The position numbers and the translations under genes are program-made. 64,000 nucleotides of DNA from Myotis daubentonii (Eukaryota > Chordata > Mammalia > Chiroptera > Vespertilionidae): the NCBI RefSeq assembly GCF_963259705.1, contig NC_081847.1, forward strand, positions 93,076,389 to 93,140,388, written 5' to 3'. The notes under the pieces are model-generated. The model made no database searches. It saw only the letters and a list, made by a program, of their open reading frames with translations, and had not been told where the DNA came from. This document shows positions 45,332-56,064 of the stretch, piece by piece (the first letter of the stretch is position 1; every line of letters starts with the position of its first letter).

Positions 45332-45584
45332 TGTGTTTGTGTGTGTGTGTGGTGTGTTTATGTGTGTGTGTGTGGTGTGTGTGTGTGGTGTGTGGTGTGT
45401 GTGTGTGGGTGTGGGTGTGGGTGTGGGTGGGGTGTGTGTGTAGGGGGGTGGAGTGTGTGGTGTGGGTGTGTGTGTGGTGTGTGTGGTGTGTGTATGTGGT
45501 GTGTGTGTGTGGTGTGTGTGGTGTGTGGTGTGTGTGGTGTGTGTGGTATGTGTGGTGTGTGTGGTGTGTGTGTGTGGTGTGTGT
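45281..45584. repeat. Long (TG)n / (TGTGTGG)n array, 0.3 kb
   Basis: About 300 bases of TG with regular GG insertions (tgtggtgtg, gggtgtgggtg), almost free of A and C. Open in several frames on both strands, giving Cys/Val or His/Thr strings of up to 179 codons that are artefacts. It can form Z-DNA. Confidence 0.97.
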
Positions 45585-47025
45585 ACGTCTATCTCCTGGA
45601 CATCTAGTGTTATTCAGCACGTGTAGTGATCATCTTGTGGGGGGGAGAGTTCAGCAAGCCGCTAGAGTTGGTGACAAACTCCATTTCTCTAAGTGGAAGA
45701 AGAAAGGCAGTCAGTGTAGGTATTTCTTAGGGAAGAGCCATTTCCCTGCAAGTTCCCATTCCTTTTCCAACTTACTCTCCACATGAGCCACAAGCATGAT
45801 GCCTTGGTTCCTACGAGAGAGATTCATTCATGCCACTGCGGGCCCCTCGAGTTTAAATGGGTAGAGGAAGGGCTTTTCTTTGGCCTCCATATTGGGTGTT
45901 TGTTGTTTTACTTTACTTGGATTAAACCATGTGATCTCTGGGAAAGCAGGAAGAAGGGACATTTTAGATCAGGGCGTTCACCTTGACCTCCTGCCCCTTC
46001 CCCTTCCAGCTCTCTCCACCCCGTACCTCAGCGAAGTGAAAGAGGCCACGGTGGTGGAGGCCGGGGGACTGGCCTGGCTTTGGAGAATTCCCTGATGATC
46101 AGAGGGGTCTTGCTGAGGACCCGCTGAAACCGGGAAGCACATCAGCTTTACTGGGCGATTGCAAAGCTCATGCAGCGTCAGCGCTAATCCTCTTAGCTTA
46201 TTAGGCCGAGTGACTCACAGGCCATGATGGCAGTGGCACAAAAGCCTCCTCCATCTTTATTTCTATTTCTTTGCATGGAAGAAGGCAACTCCATCCACTC
46301 TCCTCTGAGCTGCCCCCGCACTGTCACGCCCTGCCCAAGGTGGCTGCAATTGTTTGAAGGCCAAAAATGCTAAGACTCACATATTTGCAGATTTTACATA
46401 ACACTGCTTTCCCCAACGCATGGGAGCACTTGCAGTGTGTTGGCTTAGTGACTCCTTATTTCCTTTTTAATCTTCTGCAAAAGACAACATCTTGGCTGTA
46501 GACAAGGGAAGCATTTCCAGGATGAATATTTAATGAAGATGAAGTCAGCATGCACCATGCTGTTTATTTTGCTTTCTAATAAACCCGTGCTCAGCAATAG
46601 TCTCATTACTGCTGCGATTTCTTGCAACAATTTCCTAGCTGCTTCTATGCCTAGAAAAAATTCCTTTCAGCATTACCATTCTTCTGGTAAATTAATTACA
46701 TGAAGCCTGAAGAAGTCAAGGCTGTAAAGCTAAAAATAGCCCCTCAAAATTTTTTAACCTCCAGCTACCATGTGTGAGTTCATGCATGGCAGAAAGAGGG
46801 CAAGAAAGAAGGAACACTAGGTGATCAGAATGCATTCCAGATTCCAAACGGGTCTCAGATGTCACGGGTACCACCAGAAAAAATGGCTGGCGTTGGTGGA
46901 ATAAAAACACTAGTGTGAGCGAAGAGTTAGAAACTAGAAAAGGACACAGTGTTGTTGAAAGGCTAGGGACATCAGGAAGGAGGGAGAGGCATCAAAGAGA
47001 ACTTAGCAGATGACGGTCAAGATTA
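45585..47025. other. Unassigned non-coding DNA, with candidate conserved blocks
   Basis: No exon. 46120-46250 and 46490-46740 are repeat-free with many ATTA/TAAT words and a balanced composition. They might be old regulatory DNA, but nothing here proves it. Confidence 0.35.
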
Positions 47026-47110
47026 TGGCCCAGTCCCAGCTCAGTTGCTAGCTGGCTGTGTGACCTTGGACATGCTACTTGCCCTTTTCTTAGAAAATGC
47101 TCAGGTATAA
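47026..47110 (+). mobile_element. MIR fragment
   Basis: gttgctagctggctgtgtgaccttggacatgctactt is the conserved MIR core (…agctgtgtgaccttgggcaagt…). Confidence 0.82.
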
Positions 47111-47274
47111 CTAGTATGATCATTCATTGAGGAGTTTTTATATCTCGGTCAACTATGTTAGGCACAATATATATATTTACACCTGGTATTTAGATACATA
47201 TTATTAAGTACCTGGTATTTAGAAACCTCAAAAATGATGCCATTATTAGCATAACGTTGCCATTATTAGCACAA

Positions 47275-47402
47275 TGTTGAGCCAGATGGCCCTGGGTCAA
47301 ACACTGGCTCCCCATTCCCTAGCTTTGTGACCTTGTTCAGAGCCCTTACGCCTTCAGAGGTCCAGTTTCCTCATCTATATAATGGGATCGATGAAGAATG
47401 AT
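47275..47402 (+). mobile_element. MIR fragment
   Basis: ctagctttgtgaccttgttc is followed by gtccagtttcctcatctata and taatggga, again the MIR core and 3' part. Confidence 0.85.
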
Positions 47403-47416
47403 GAAAACTGGGTCCA

Positions 47417-47640
47417 TGCTGTATCCGGTTTGGCTTGGTGGATAGAGCGTCGGCCTGCGGACTGAAAGGTCCCGGGTTCGATTCCGGTCAAGGGCATGTA
47501 CCTTGGTCGTGGGCACATCTCCAGTAGGGGGTGTGCAGGAGGCAGCTGATCGATGTTTCTCTCTCATCGATGTTTCTAGCTCTCTATCTCTCTCCCTTCC
47601 TCTCTGTAAAAAATCAATAAAAAATATATTTAAAAAAAAC
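47417..47640 (+). mobile_element. VES SINE, younger subtype
   Basis: Head ccggtttggcttggtggata with gagcgtcggcctgcggac, B box gggttcgattccgg, body with ccagtagggggtgtgcagg, CT run and AT-rich tail. actgggtcca flanks it (47407-47416 and 47641-47650). The intact A and B boxes and few mutations mark a younger subtype, like the copies at 20966 and 55866. Confidence 0.96.
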
Positions 47641-47650
47641 ACTGGGTCCA

Positions 47651-48669
47651 CACATGTAAACAACTTGGAGCAGAGCCTGGTACGGAAGAGAAGCGTAGCT
47701 GTCTTTTGGAAACTTTTGCTATGTCAGATACCGTCATTTTTCACTGTTTTTAACTCTGTTCAAATTGTTTTGCCCTGTCCTTGTACTCACCTGATTTATT
47801 CTCTTATGGCATTTTGTGGTCTGTGGGTTGGGAACCGTATCTTGGTAAATTTTCATGCCCGAGTCCTTACTAAACGGACTGGCCCATATGGATGTTCATT
47901 AAATGTTCACAGGGTGAAAGACTGAATGGGTGCTGCTTTGGGTATCAGATCGCCTCTCTCATTACTAAAGGCATTTCTTTAAGGTGTAATGTGTCCACTG
48001 AAGGGCAGGCTGCCTTTCTCCACGGGGCCTGTGATGACATCAATGGAGCTGCTCCCTTCAGGGATTTATAACAGCTTGGCTTCTGAGACCCAGTTCCCTC
48101 CACATTTAAAATGTATCTTCAACAGAACTGACTTCTATCCACATCTCACTACCATCCTGGAACTGAAAACATTTATTCTCGCTCCATCCTGTGGGTCAGT
48201 CTTTGAAGTGTAAGTGTCCCTGTGGGCCGTAAAAGGAATGACACTACTGATCTCTTGATAAAAATGATCTGAGTCAGGCCCAGGGAGACCTGCCCAGAGC
48301 CCAGAATGAATTGTAGATGGATTTAAGGTTAGACATCCCATCCCACCTATAGGTCCATTCTCTCAGGATTTTTTTTCCCTAGCTTAAAATTTTAGAAATA
48401 TCCAGATTACCTCAAAAAGTGACCTTGAGTTTCAAAATTCTCTGAATACATATAAGAAAAATGTGTTTCTAACCTTGGCAGTTTTGCTTAACTTGGCATG
48501 GAGCTTCCATTTAGAAAAGAATCAATAAAGGGTGTCTCATAGAAGAAGAGGTAGATAAGTATGCATTTATGCAACTTAGAAGGGCCAAGAAAAGACAAGA
48601 AGGCATAAAAACAAGAAAGCAAAGGAAAAGTGAATTGAGTGATAATACTGTTTTTACAATACATTAGGA
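47651..48669. other. Unassigned non-coding DNA
   Basis: No gene or element recognised. Confidence 0.45.
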
Positions 48670-48891
48670 CGGTGGTTCTCAACCTGGGCTGCACATTAGA
48701 ATCACCTGGGAATCTTTTTAAAATCCTGATTTCTGGGCCTCATCCTCCGGAAATTCTGTTTCTTTGTTATGGGGTGGGGCCACAACATTAGTCACAAAGA
48801 AACAGAATTTCCGGAGGATGAGGCCCAGAAATCAGGATTTTAAAAGGATTCCCAGGTGATTCTCATGTGCAGCCAAGGTTGAGAACCACTG
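48670..48891. mobile_element. hAT (MER5-like) foldback, intact, 222 bp
   Basis: Arms of about 97 bases pair with only about four mismatches by eye around a 26-base loop. Perfect 8-bp target duplication cattagga (48662-48669, 48892-48899). Same family as the split copy at 39454-40249. Confidence 0.95.
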
Positions 48892-48899
48892 CATTAGGA

Positions 48900-49556
48900 T
48901 CTAGCTGGATCTTAATTTTTTCGTAATTCATATACTAAATCATTGGCTAAAACTGTGAGGATAAATGAAGAATTTATGTAAAGGGAACATCGGAGCTGTG
49001 TTGCATTTTCTCTATTGCCAAAGCAATAGAACAGATGTATAGTGAAATATTTGCTATTACTCTTAATGTAGGATCATCATTAGTGAATTCTTATTTAATC
49101 TACCTAACTTATTAAATATAAGACTTTCAGTGGAGCTGAGCCATAGAGAGCATGGATATATTACAAAGCTTCCTATATCTTTATTTAACTTATCAGTATC
49201 TTTTGCCATTTTAGTGACTCTGTCTTCCACCAAGTTGCTCTAATTAATTTTTCAATTTTTAGCTAATGGGTGAGAATTAGTAATTAGCAACTAAAATATT
49301 ACCTGCCTCCTTTCCCCTCCTCATCTAAATTGTTTGGCTCTCCTAGTTACATCACACTAACATAGTCTGGGCATGACCCTTGTGTTGAACAAAGCCGTGG
49401 TTTTCATTGGCTGTTTGCAGTCGAATCTCTTTCCTCCCCTGCTCTAAGCAGGACTGTGCGCGCCGTCAGGGCGCCTCTCATTCCCCTGGGCACAGGCTTT
49501 GTGAGGTTTGTTAATAACAAATAAGGGCCAAGGTAGGAGTGCATGGACCTCTGCTC
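48900..49556. other. Unassigned non-coding DNA
   Basis: No gene or element recognised; AT-rich. Confidence 0.45.
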
Positions 49557-49692
49557 CCTGCATCCCTGCATCCCTTCATCCCTTCATCCCTTCATCCCTT
49601 CATCCCTTCATCCCTGCATCCCTGCATCCCTGCATCCCTGTATGCCTTCATTCCTTCATCCCTTCATCCCGGCATCCCTGCATCCCTGCATC
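49557..49692. repeat. (CATCCCTK)n tandem repeat
   Basis: About 16 units of the eight bases catccctg or catccctt, with a few variants (tatgcctt, catccygg). Because 8 is not a multiple of 3, all three frames run through it, each with the same Pro/Ser/His/Leu cycle. Confidence 0.95.
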
Positions 49693-49984
49693 GCGTCATT
49701 CACCAAACGAGTCCAGGGCACTCTCAGTGGGTACAGAGAAGAAGGGGATGTGGTCCTGCTCTGAGCGACACGGCCCCAGTGAGAGACCAGAAAAGCATCC
49801 CTCTGGAGAGTTAGTGCTCAGGGGACTGTGGGAGCAGATCCGAGAGGCAAGCTCACCTGGGAGAGGAGAACAATTATTTAAAAAAAAGTCATGTTGGGGG
49901 AACATGGAATAAACAGAAGTTTCCAAAGATGAGTCCAGATCAGTCATTGAAGAGTGAGCTGAGAGCATCCCAGGCCTCTGTCAT
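49693..49984. other. Unassigned non-coding DNA
   Basis: Nothing recognised. Confidence 0.4.
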
Positions 49985-50283
49985 CTTCACCCCCATATTT
50001 GCAAGTGGGGCCTTAGGGCGGTAGTGAGGGTTAGATGCGGTTGTGAGGATTAATCCGTCCTCACAGTGGGATCAACGCCCTTATAGAAAGAGGAGGCCTG
50101 GGCCCTCTCTCCACGTGAGGGTCCCGGAGGAGCAAGGCCACCTGCAAACAGGGACGGGGCAGCAGGCACTGGCCCCGCCGGACCTGCTGGTGGACTTCCC
50201 GCCTCCAGACCGTGAGAAAGAGAAGTGAGCTGCCCACACCATGCAGCCCATGCTCTCTGTTATGCGCCTGAGCTAAGACACAC
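49985..50283 (+). mobile_element. MaLR LTR fragment (MLT1/MST-like)
   Basis: Carries tttgcaagtggggccttagg, cagtgggatcaacgccctta, ctccacgtgagggtcccgga, gacttcccgcctccagaccg and gcctgagctaagacaca, in the order of a MaLR LTR 3' half. Confidence 0.68.
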
Positions 50284-51866
50284 CACTGGGAAGGCTGTCC
50301 CAGGGAGAACTGTGCCTCCTTCTTGACAGGGGTCCTTGGCCCGCACTCCAGCCGCTTGCCATTCCCAGTGTGGCAGGGAGTGTGGCAGAGGCCTCAGTCT
50401 CCTTCCACTACAGAGCCCTGTGCTGCTATTGCAAACGGACCCCATTAAATGGGGCAGGAGTTTGTCAACCTCACAAATGCAGACAGCGCCCGTCCCCGGG
50501 ACAGAGTGCTGCCCGCCTTTGACCTGTACAACTGAGCGAGGCGCCTGCTCATTCTTCCCTCAGCTGGAAAGATGTTCCTGCAAGGACAGCTCATCCTCCC
50601 CGCACCCAGGATGGCTGGCCTGATGGGGCACTGACCGTACCCATCGCTGGGGCGCTGCAAGAAGGTGTGGGCCGAACATAGCCATCTCCAGTGAGAACAC
50701 CAGGGCAGGAGGCAGGGCAAGAAGCACTGAGGGAGGACTGGTATTTAGAAAAGATCAGCATGGAAGGGGGCAGGGGCGTAGCGGGGAGCAGAGGAGGGGA
50801 ACACGGATTGGTCAGAGAGAGGAGATGTGCCAAGAGCCAACTGCAAGGGAGTTTCAAGAAAGGCAAGGTCTTCTAGCCCGAGTGCCCAGTGCTCGGGAAT
50901 TTGAGACAAAAGGCTGAAAAGTGTCCCGTTTTACACCCCGAGGCACAATGGAGCCTTGCAGTTGTGCTCCCAGCTGGGCTCTGCGTGAGACGGGCCAGAA
51001 GAAAGGGGTTTGCAGGACCCCTGGAATGAGTCTGTCTTAAACATTGTGGGAGAGAACAAGGGCGGGCAGAGGCCCTGAGATGCAGAGTAGAACAGGATCT
51101 CCAGAGAGGATGGAGCAGGACTCTGAGAATTACAGGGACCAGAGTTAGCCTCAGGGGTTGGGCGGGTGAGGGCAGGGCTGCTGTGGGGACACATGCCCTG
51201 CCCCCATGTTCCCTGGCCACAGCTGGTCCCACCTGGCTCCACACAGCCAGGAGATGAGGTGAGGCGACTGGGGATGAGGCAGTGGCCGGTCTAGGAAAGA
51301 GATGACTGGAGAGAAGGAGAAGGAAGGGAGAGGGAGTCCCAAATAATGTGAGGGGCCAGCCAGGGACTGCGTAAAGGACTGAAATGAACAACAAGTTTAA
51401 GGCAGCTAATTTCATCAGTGAGTACTTCAACACCTTAACAGGGTAGACGTTTAAAAAGTTAAATTGATTAAACTTACTTAGACACATCACAGGACACATA
51501 TTTTAACAACTGCAATTATCCTGAAAAAGGGAGAATGAGCCCATCTATAGGGTTTCATTGTTCTCAGTCATTTAAGGCAGGAGCTCTATGTTGCCAAAAC
51601 AAGCTGTTAATTTGGTGAATTTAGTCCACCAGCCAGTCATTTCAGGAGGGAACCGCGATTCTCAGAGCAGTAAGTTTCAAAACGCAGGCCCCAAGCCCAG
51701 TGGGTTGGCTGGACTTTCCCCATTTCTATTTGTGATGTTGGCATGGAAGACAGCTCTTGAGGCCTGGGATGGGAATGAAAGAAAGGCTGTGAAAATGTCA
51801 ACAGTAGTTGGGGATTATAGCAAAAAAAGTAAATCCTACAATATCTTCTCCTGATACAGCAATTGT
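50284..51866. other. Unassigned GC-rich non-coding DNA
   Basis: The longest frame of the window (208 codons, minus strand, 50873-51499) lies here. It is Pro/Ser/Leu/Ala-rich without a domain or conserved motif, and other frames overlap it, so I do not call a gene. Confidence 0.45.
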
Positions 51867-52073
51867 GGTTTTTTAAAAATTTATTTTATTGATTTGAGAC
51901 AGGAAGGGAAAGGGAGAGAAAGAGATAGAAACATCAATGATGAGAGAGACAATCATTGATCAGCTGCCTCTTGCACATCTCATACTGAGGATTGAGCCCA
52001 CAACCTGGGCATGTGCCTTGACTGGTAATCGAACTGTGACCTCCTGGTTCATAGGTTGACACTCTGGCTGGGC
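51867..52073 (-). mobile_element. VES SINE
   Basis: Reverse copy with a perfect 11-bp duplication acagcaattgt (51856-51866 and 52074-52084). The head is short by several bases before ctggctgggc. Confidence 0.95.
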
Positions 52074-52084
52074 ACAGCAATTGT

Positions 52085-52470
52085 TTCTACAGAGCTTTAT
52101 AAAAAATTCCTTGTATGATTTCCCATAAAATTAAAAGGGATTGATGAGAAGCAGGTGTGAGCATTATTTATATTTCAGAGAAGTAGAAACTGGAGCCTCA
52201 AGAAATTACAGGCTTGGAGCAATTTCTGCTAATGCATCACAGGCAGGACAGTAAACAACACTTGTTTATTTCAGAATCCCACTCTGGGCTTCATCTGTGA
52301 TCCCACGTGACCTCCAGGTGGCAAGGAAGCAGCCTACCTCCCTGGCGTGCACCCTGTGGCTGCCCAGTGCCTGTTTGTTGAAGATGATCAGAATGGTGGT
52401 GACCATGATCATCATCTGCAATGAACAAATGGTAAGTAGCCAATGAGAGGCAAGTGGAAGGTGAGTTTCT
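52085..52470. other. Unassigned non-coding DNA
   Basis: Nothing recognised before the minisatellite. Confidence 0.4.
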
Positions 52471-52932
52471 ATGGAATTTTATCTGGGAATTGTGTAGATG
52501 GAAAATAGATGGAATTTTATCTGGGAATTGTGTAGATGGAAAAATAGATGGACTTTTATCTGGGAATTGTGTAGATGGAAAATAGATGGAATTTTATCTG
52601 GGAATTGTGTAGATGGAAAATAGATGGAATTTTATCTGGGAATTGTGTAGATGGAAAATAGATGGACTTTTATCTGGGAATTGTGTAGATGGAAAATAGA
52701 TGGAATTTTATCTGGGAATTGTGTAGATGGAAAATAGATGGACTTTTATCTGGGAATTGTGTAGATGGAAAATAGATGGAATTTTATCTGGGAATTGTGT
52801 AGATGGAAAATAGATGGAATTTTACCTGGGAATTGTGTAGATGGAAAATAGATGCAATTTTATCTGGGAATTGTGTAGATGGAAAATAGATGGACTTTTA
52901 TCTGAGAATTGTGTAGATGGAAAATAGATGGA
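52471..52932. repeat. 38-bp minisatellite, 12 copies
   Basis: Twelve head-to-tail units of 38 bases (atggaattttatctggg followed by aattgtgtagatggaaaatag), plus a five-base start of a thirteenth. Units are almost identical. The main variants are gaattt/gacttt (units 3, 6, 8 and 12 have gac), one extra A in unit 2, t to c in unit 10, g to c in unit 11 and g to a in unit 12. Such identity implies recent growth and probable copy-number variation. Confidence 0.98.
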
Positions 52933-53209
52933 AGCTGTAAAGAGAAGAAACATTGGGGAGAAACATTTCAGTTTAAACTTTGACTTTTATGACACTGAAA
53001 AAATGGGACAGTGTTTTAAAATGAGTTCTTAACCAAAAAGAAAAGACCAGAATGTGGTGACAATTTTGACAGGAAGCAATTGATAAAATTTCAAGGGGGA
53101 ATGCCCATTAAAATGGAGCATGGACTATTGCAACCAGCAGATGAGAAAATGCCTCACGCTGAGATCATAAGAGATGAATTAATGAATTGACCAGCAATTC
53201 TTTTTCTAA
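52933..53209. other. Unassigned non-coding DNA
   Basis: Nothing recognised. Confidence 0.4.
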
Positions 53210-53371
53210 TCCTATATAATAAAAGTGTAGTATGCAAATTGTCCCCTCGGCCGGGAGTTCATCTGGGAATTCGACCAGGGGGCGGGGCCAGCTGGGGGAT
53301 AGAAGGGGGTGGGCAGCTGGCAGCTGCTAGGGACCCTACCAGTGCATGAATTTCGTGCACTGAGCCTCTAG
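53210..53371 (+). mobile_element. Minimal HeliBat-type Helitron, 162 bp
   Basis: Starts TCCTATATAATAAAAGTG and ends CCTCTAG. The 3' hairpin agtgcatgaa / ttcgtgcact pairs perfectly, about 11 bases before the end. Insertion is between A and T (a|tcctat, ctag|t), as in Helitrons. The body is G-rich with cagggggcggggcc. No frame. Confidence 0.93.
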
Positions 53372-55279
53372 TATTCACATAAGGAAACTGGAGGTGCCCC
53401 CTGAGTGCCCCTGGCAAGCTGTTCACTTGGCACCTGACTCATGGTGTGCACCTGAGGTGTCCTAATATTGGCCCAGAGGCTGTGGTGATGTGCTTTGCTG
53501 CTACATCTGCAAAATGGCATGCAGCAGTAGAGGGCTGGTTATGGACTTCCCAATACACAGCATCTTTGTTTTCTACTTTAAGGGTTGCATAATCCAATCC
53601 AAAATACAGCACAGTGCCCGCTAGAGCCTTCTATTAAATCCTGATTTCCCATAAAATGTTTCATCCATTGTAAAGCTTCAGTCTGATTTTCCTAGTTTAA
53701 GACTTAGGGTCTGTCTGGTTTATCTAAGTAGTGAATCACCATACACATTACAATGGCATGGAAATCAAGGCAGAAATGGCCATAGCGACGGTGCTGAGCT
53801 TGGGGGAGTACAAGGCCACTTGCTGTGGGGCTTCAGCAAGGCGAGCCGAGGCAGGAGACACAGGATGAGGTGAAGGCACCCCCAGAGCTGCCAGTTCAGA
53901 GCATTACCTGGGGAGTCACCGCATCTCTTCCGGTTAGGAGTCGTCCCGAGAGGCAGAGTCTTATCCGGGGTCAATATTTCTGAAAGTGTGTTTTTCAGAA
54001 CATGAGTCACAGAATATTTCATAGAAATCACACCAAAGAGGGCTCTGCGGTGGCATAAATACGGAGACGTGTCGGGCTGTGTGAAATCAAACCCAATTCT
54101 TCCCAGGAAGGTTTTGGAGACCTTGACGGACGGATAGGCACTCGAACCTGCACGAGGCATATTTCCCAGGGCTCACTCGTCCCCAAACTCTCTGATGTGA
54201 AACACTTTCCTCCCCGGGCACCCTCAAGGGTGCAATTTTCCAATGAGCATGTTCTGCAAACATTCTTAGTAGTGATCCTTGGCAAGTTCAAGTTCACCCA
54301 GAGGGAGACCCAAGGGATCCCTTCCGTGTGAGGCCTGCATTGATCTGAGACCCGCCCTCACGCAGCCCTGAGCGCACAGACAGCTCCTGGGGCAAAGCCA
54401 GCTGCCAGGGTTCATCAGCGCGCCTCCCACTGGCTGTTTGTATGACTTTCTTTCTTTGTTTCATTGTCCCTCCTGAGCAAGGGATAGCTCCATTTTAACT
54501 GAAAGAATACTTTCAAATGTGTCAACTTTTTATGTATTTTCCCCTGAGGTGTTACTGATAGATATTCCTTAGAAGTCATATAGAATTTCAGGAAATATTT
54601 TATCATTAGTCTCTTTCCCATAAAACTGGTGGACTTTACAACTTAAATTTACTGAGTGGTAGTAAAATCTCCATTAATTTATCTGGTTACTTTTTATATA
54701 TTCAATTACATTAAAACCCCATTCCACCCTTTGTCATTTATAATTCATAGAATTTCAAATTTCTGGACTTCCTAGAATAGGATCAAAATTTGAGAATTGG
54801 CCAAAAGACATATAATGTTCCTTTGTAATTTTTAAAACTTTTTGAATGAGATAAAACTCATTTCAGAGATGCACAAACCAAAGGAAAGTCTGAAGACTTT
54901 TGGTGTGTCTTTATCTTCCATTTGAACATACAAAGGACGCCATAGCAACACACATTTGGGGAAACAAGTTTAAGTAAAGGGAAGGAAATCCTCACTGGAA
55001 AATGAGCCTGTCACTCACTCCGGAGTCCGCCCTCCTGTGCCATCGGAGCGAAGAGTCACTTACATGTGCCCAAGAGGAATTGAGTGATTTTTATTTCACC
55101 TCCAAACAATCAAGAAAAAACATGTAGATGGAAAAATGACAAAGTGATTTTATCAAGGTACCGTACGTATGCGTTTGACAAAGAACTCTTGGGATTTTTC
55201 AAATATATTCATTCTGCTGGTCCCCTGGTATGGCTTTGCTCAGCGTAGTTCTAATCATTTGGACAAGCTTCATATAGGC
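53372..55279. other. Unassigned non-coding DNA
   Basis: The block 53760-54420 has moderate GC and several overlapping minus-strand frames (up to 131 codons) without a domain. The rest is AT-rich. Confidence 0.4.
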
Positions 55280-55514
55280 CAGCGATGGCGAACCTTTTGA
55301 GCTCGGCGTGTCAGCATTTTGAAAAACCCTAACTTAACTCTGGTGCCGTGTCACATATAGAAATGTTTTGATCTTTGCAACCATAGTAAAACAAAGACTT
55401 ATATTTTTGATATTTATTTTATCTATTTAAATGCCATTGAACAAAGAAAAATCAACCAAAAAATTGAGTTCGCATGTCACCTCTGACATGCGTGTCATAG
55501 GTTCGCCATCACTG
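55280..55514. mobile_element. hAT MITE (copy 2), 235 bp
   Basis: Same family and orientation as 17082-17317. Ends cagcgatggcgaacct / aggttcgccatcactg, with 8-bp flanks atataggc (55272-55279) and agataggc (55515-55522), one mismatch. Confidence 0.95.
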
Positions 55515-55865
55515 AGATAGGCCCTGAGAAACACAGTCAGCTTATCAGCATATTGATAGGTGAGAGCTGTTGGTATCGAAGCATTTCTCCACTCTGCTTG
55601 GATATAACGTTATTGGCCTAAAAGGAGCACTGGGGTGGAGGACAGCGGGGCCGGAGCAAGTCCTACTCACTGTTGTCACAGTTGGTCCATCGCGTAGCCA
55701 TGCTAGCATATGGGTCCTAGCAGATGCAGAGCCGCCTACGCAAGGCGCTTAACCCTAATACGATCAAAGGCTAGCGCGGCCAGGGAAGTGAAACATTGTT
55801 GGTTTCACACTTGAGGCCAGAGTGTGAGAGTCTTTACTGATTATGATTAAAAAGTAAGAACTTTC
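55515..55865. other. Unassigned non-coding DNA
   Basis: Nothing recognised. Confidence 0.4.
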
Positions 55866-56047
55866 AGCCCTAGCTGGTTTGGCTCAGTGGATAGAGCATT
55901 GGCCTGCGGACCAAAGGGTCCCAGGTTCGATTCCAGTCAAGGGCACATGCCCAGGTTGTGGGCTTGATCCCCAGTAGGGGGCGCGCAGGGGCAGCCAATC
56001 AATCTCTCGTCACTGATGTTTCTATCTATATCTAAAAATATTTGAGA
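55866..56047 (+). mobile_element. VES SINE with perfect 17-bp target duplication
   Basis: Head agccctagctggtttggctc with gtggatagagcattggcc, B box ggttcgattcc, body ccccagtagggggcgcgcag. The tail is short and lacks the long CT run. aaaaagtaagaactttc flanks it identically (55849-55865, 56048-56064). One of the youngest copies in the window. Confidence 0.97.
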
Positions 56048-56064
56048 AAAAAGTAAGAACTTTC

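Noticed and set aside
45228..45786. Frames of 108-179 codons across the TG array
   Set aside because: Cys/Val and His/Thr strings produced by the dinucleotide repeat on both strands.
47424..47500. tRNA-like sequence with A and B boxes, considered as a tRNA gene
   Set aside because: It is the head of a VES SINE, followed by the SINE body and tail and flanked by a target duplication. The same holds at 55866 and on the minus strand at 21182.
49508..49912. Frames of 73-134 codons with Ile-Pro-Ala-Ser-Leu-His-Pro repeats
   Set aside because: Produced by the 8-bp catccctg repeat. The same peptide cycle appears in all three frames, as expected for a non-coding repeat.
50873..51499. Longest open frame (208 codons, minus strand)
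   Set aside because: GC-rich DNA with frames open on several registers. The protein is Pro/Ser/Leu/Ala-rich, has no domain or conserved motif, and shows no splice or promoter context.
52471..52932. Regular 38-bp repeats considered as a CRISPR array
   Set aside because: Units are head to tail with no unique spacers, and the DNA is mammalian. It is a minisatellite.
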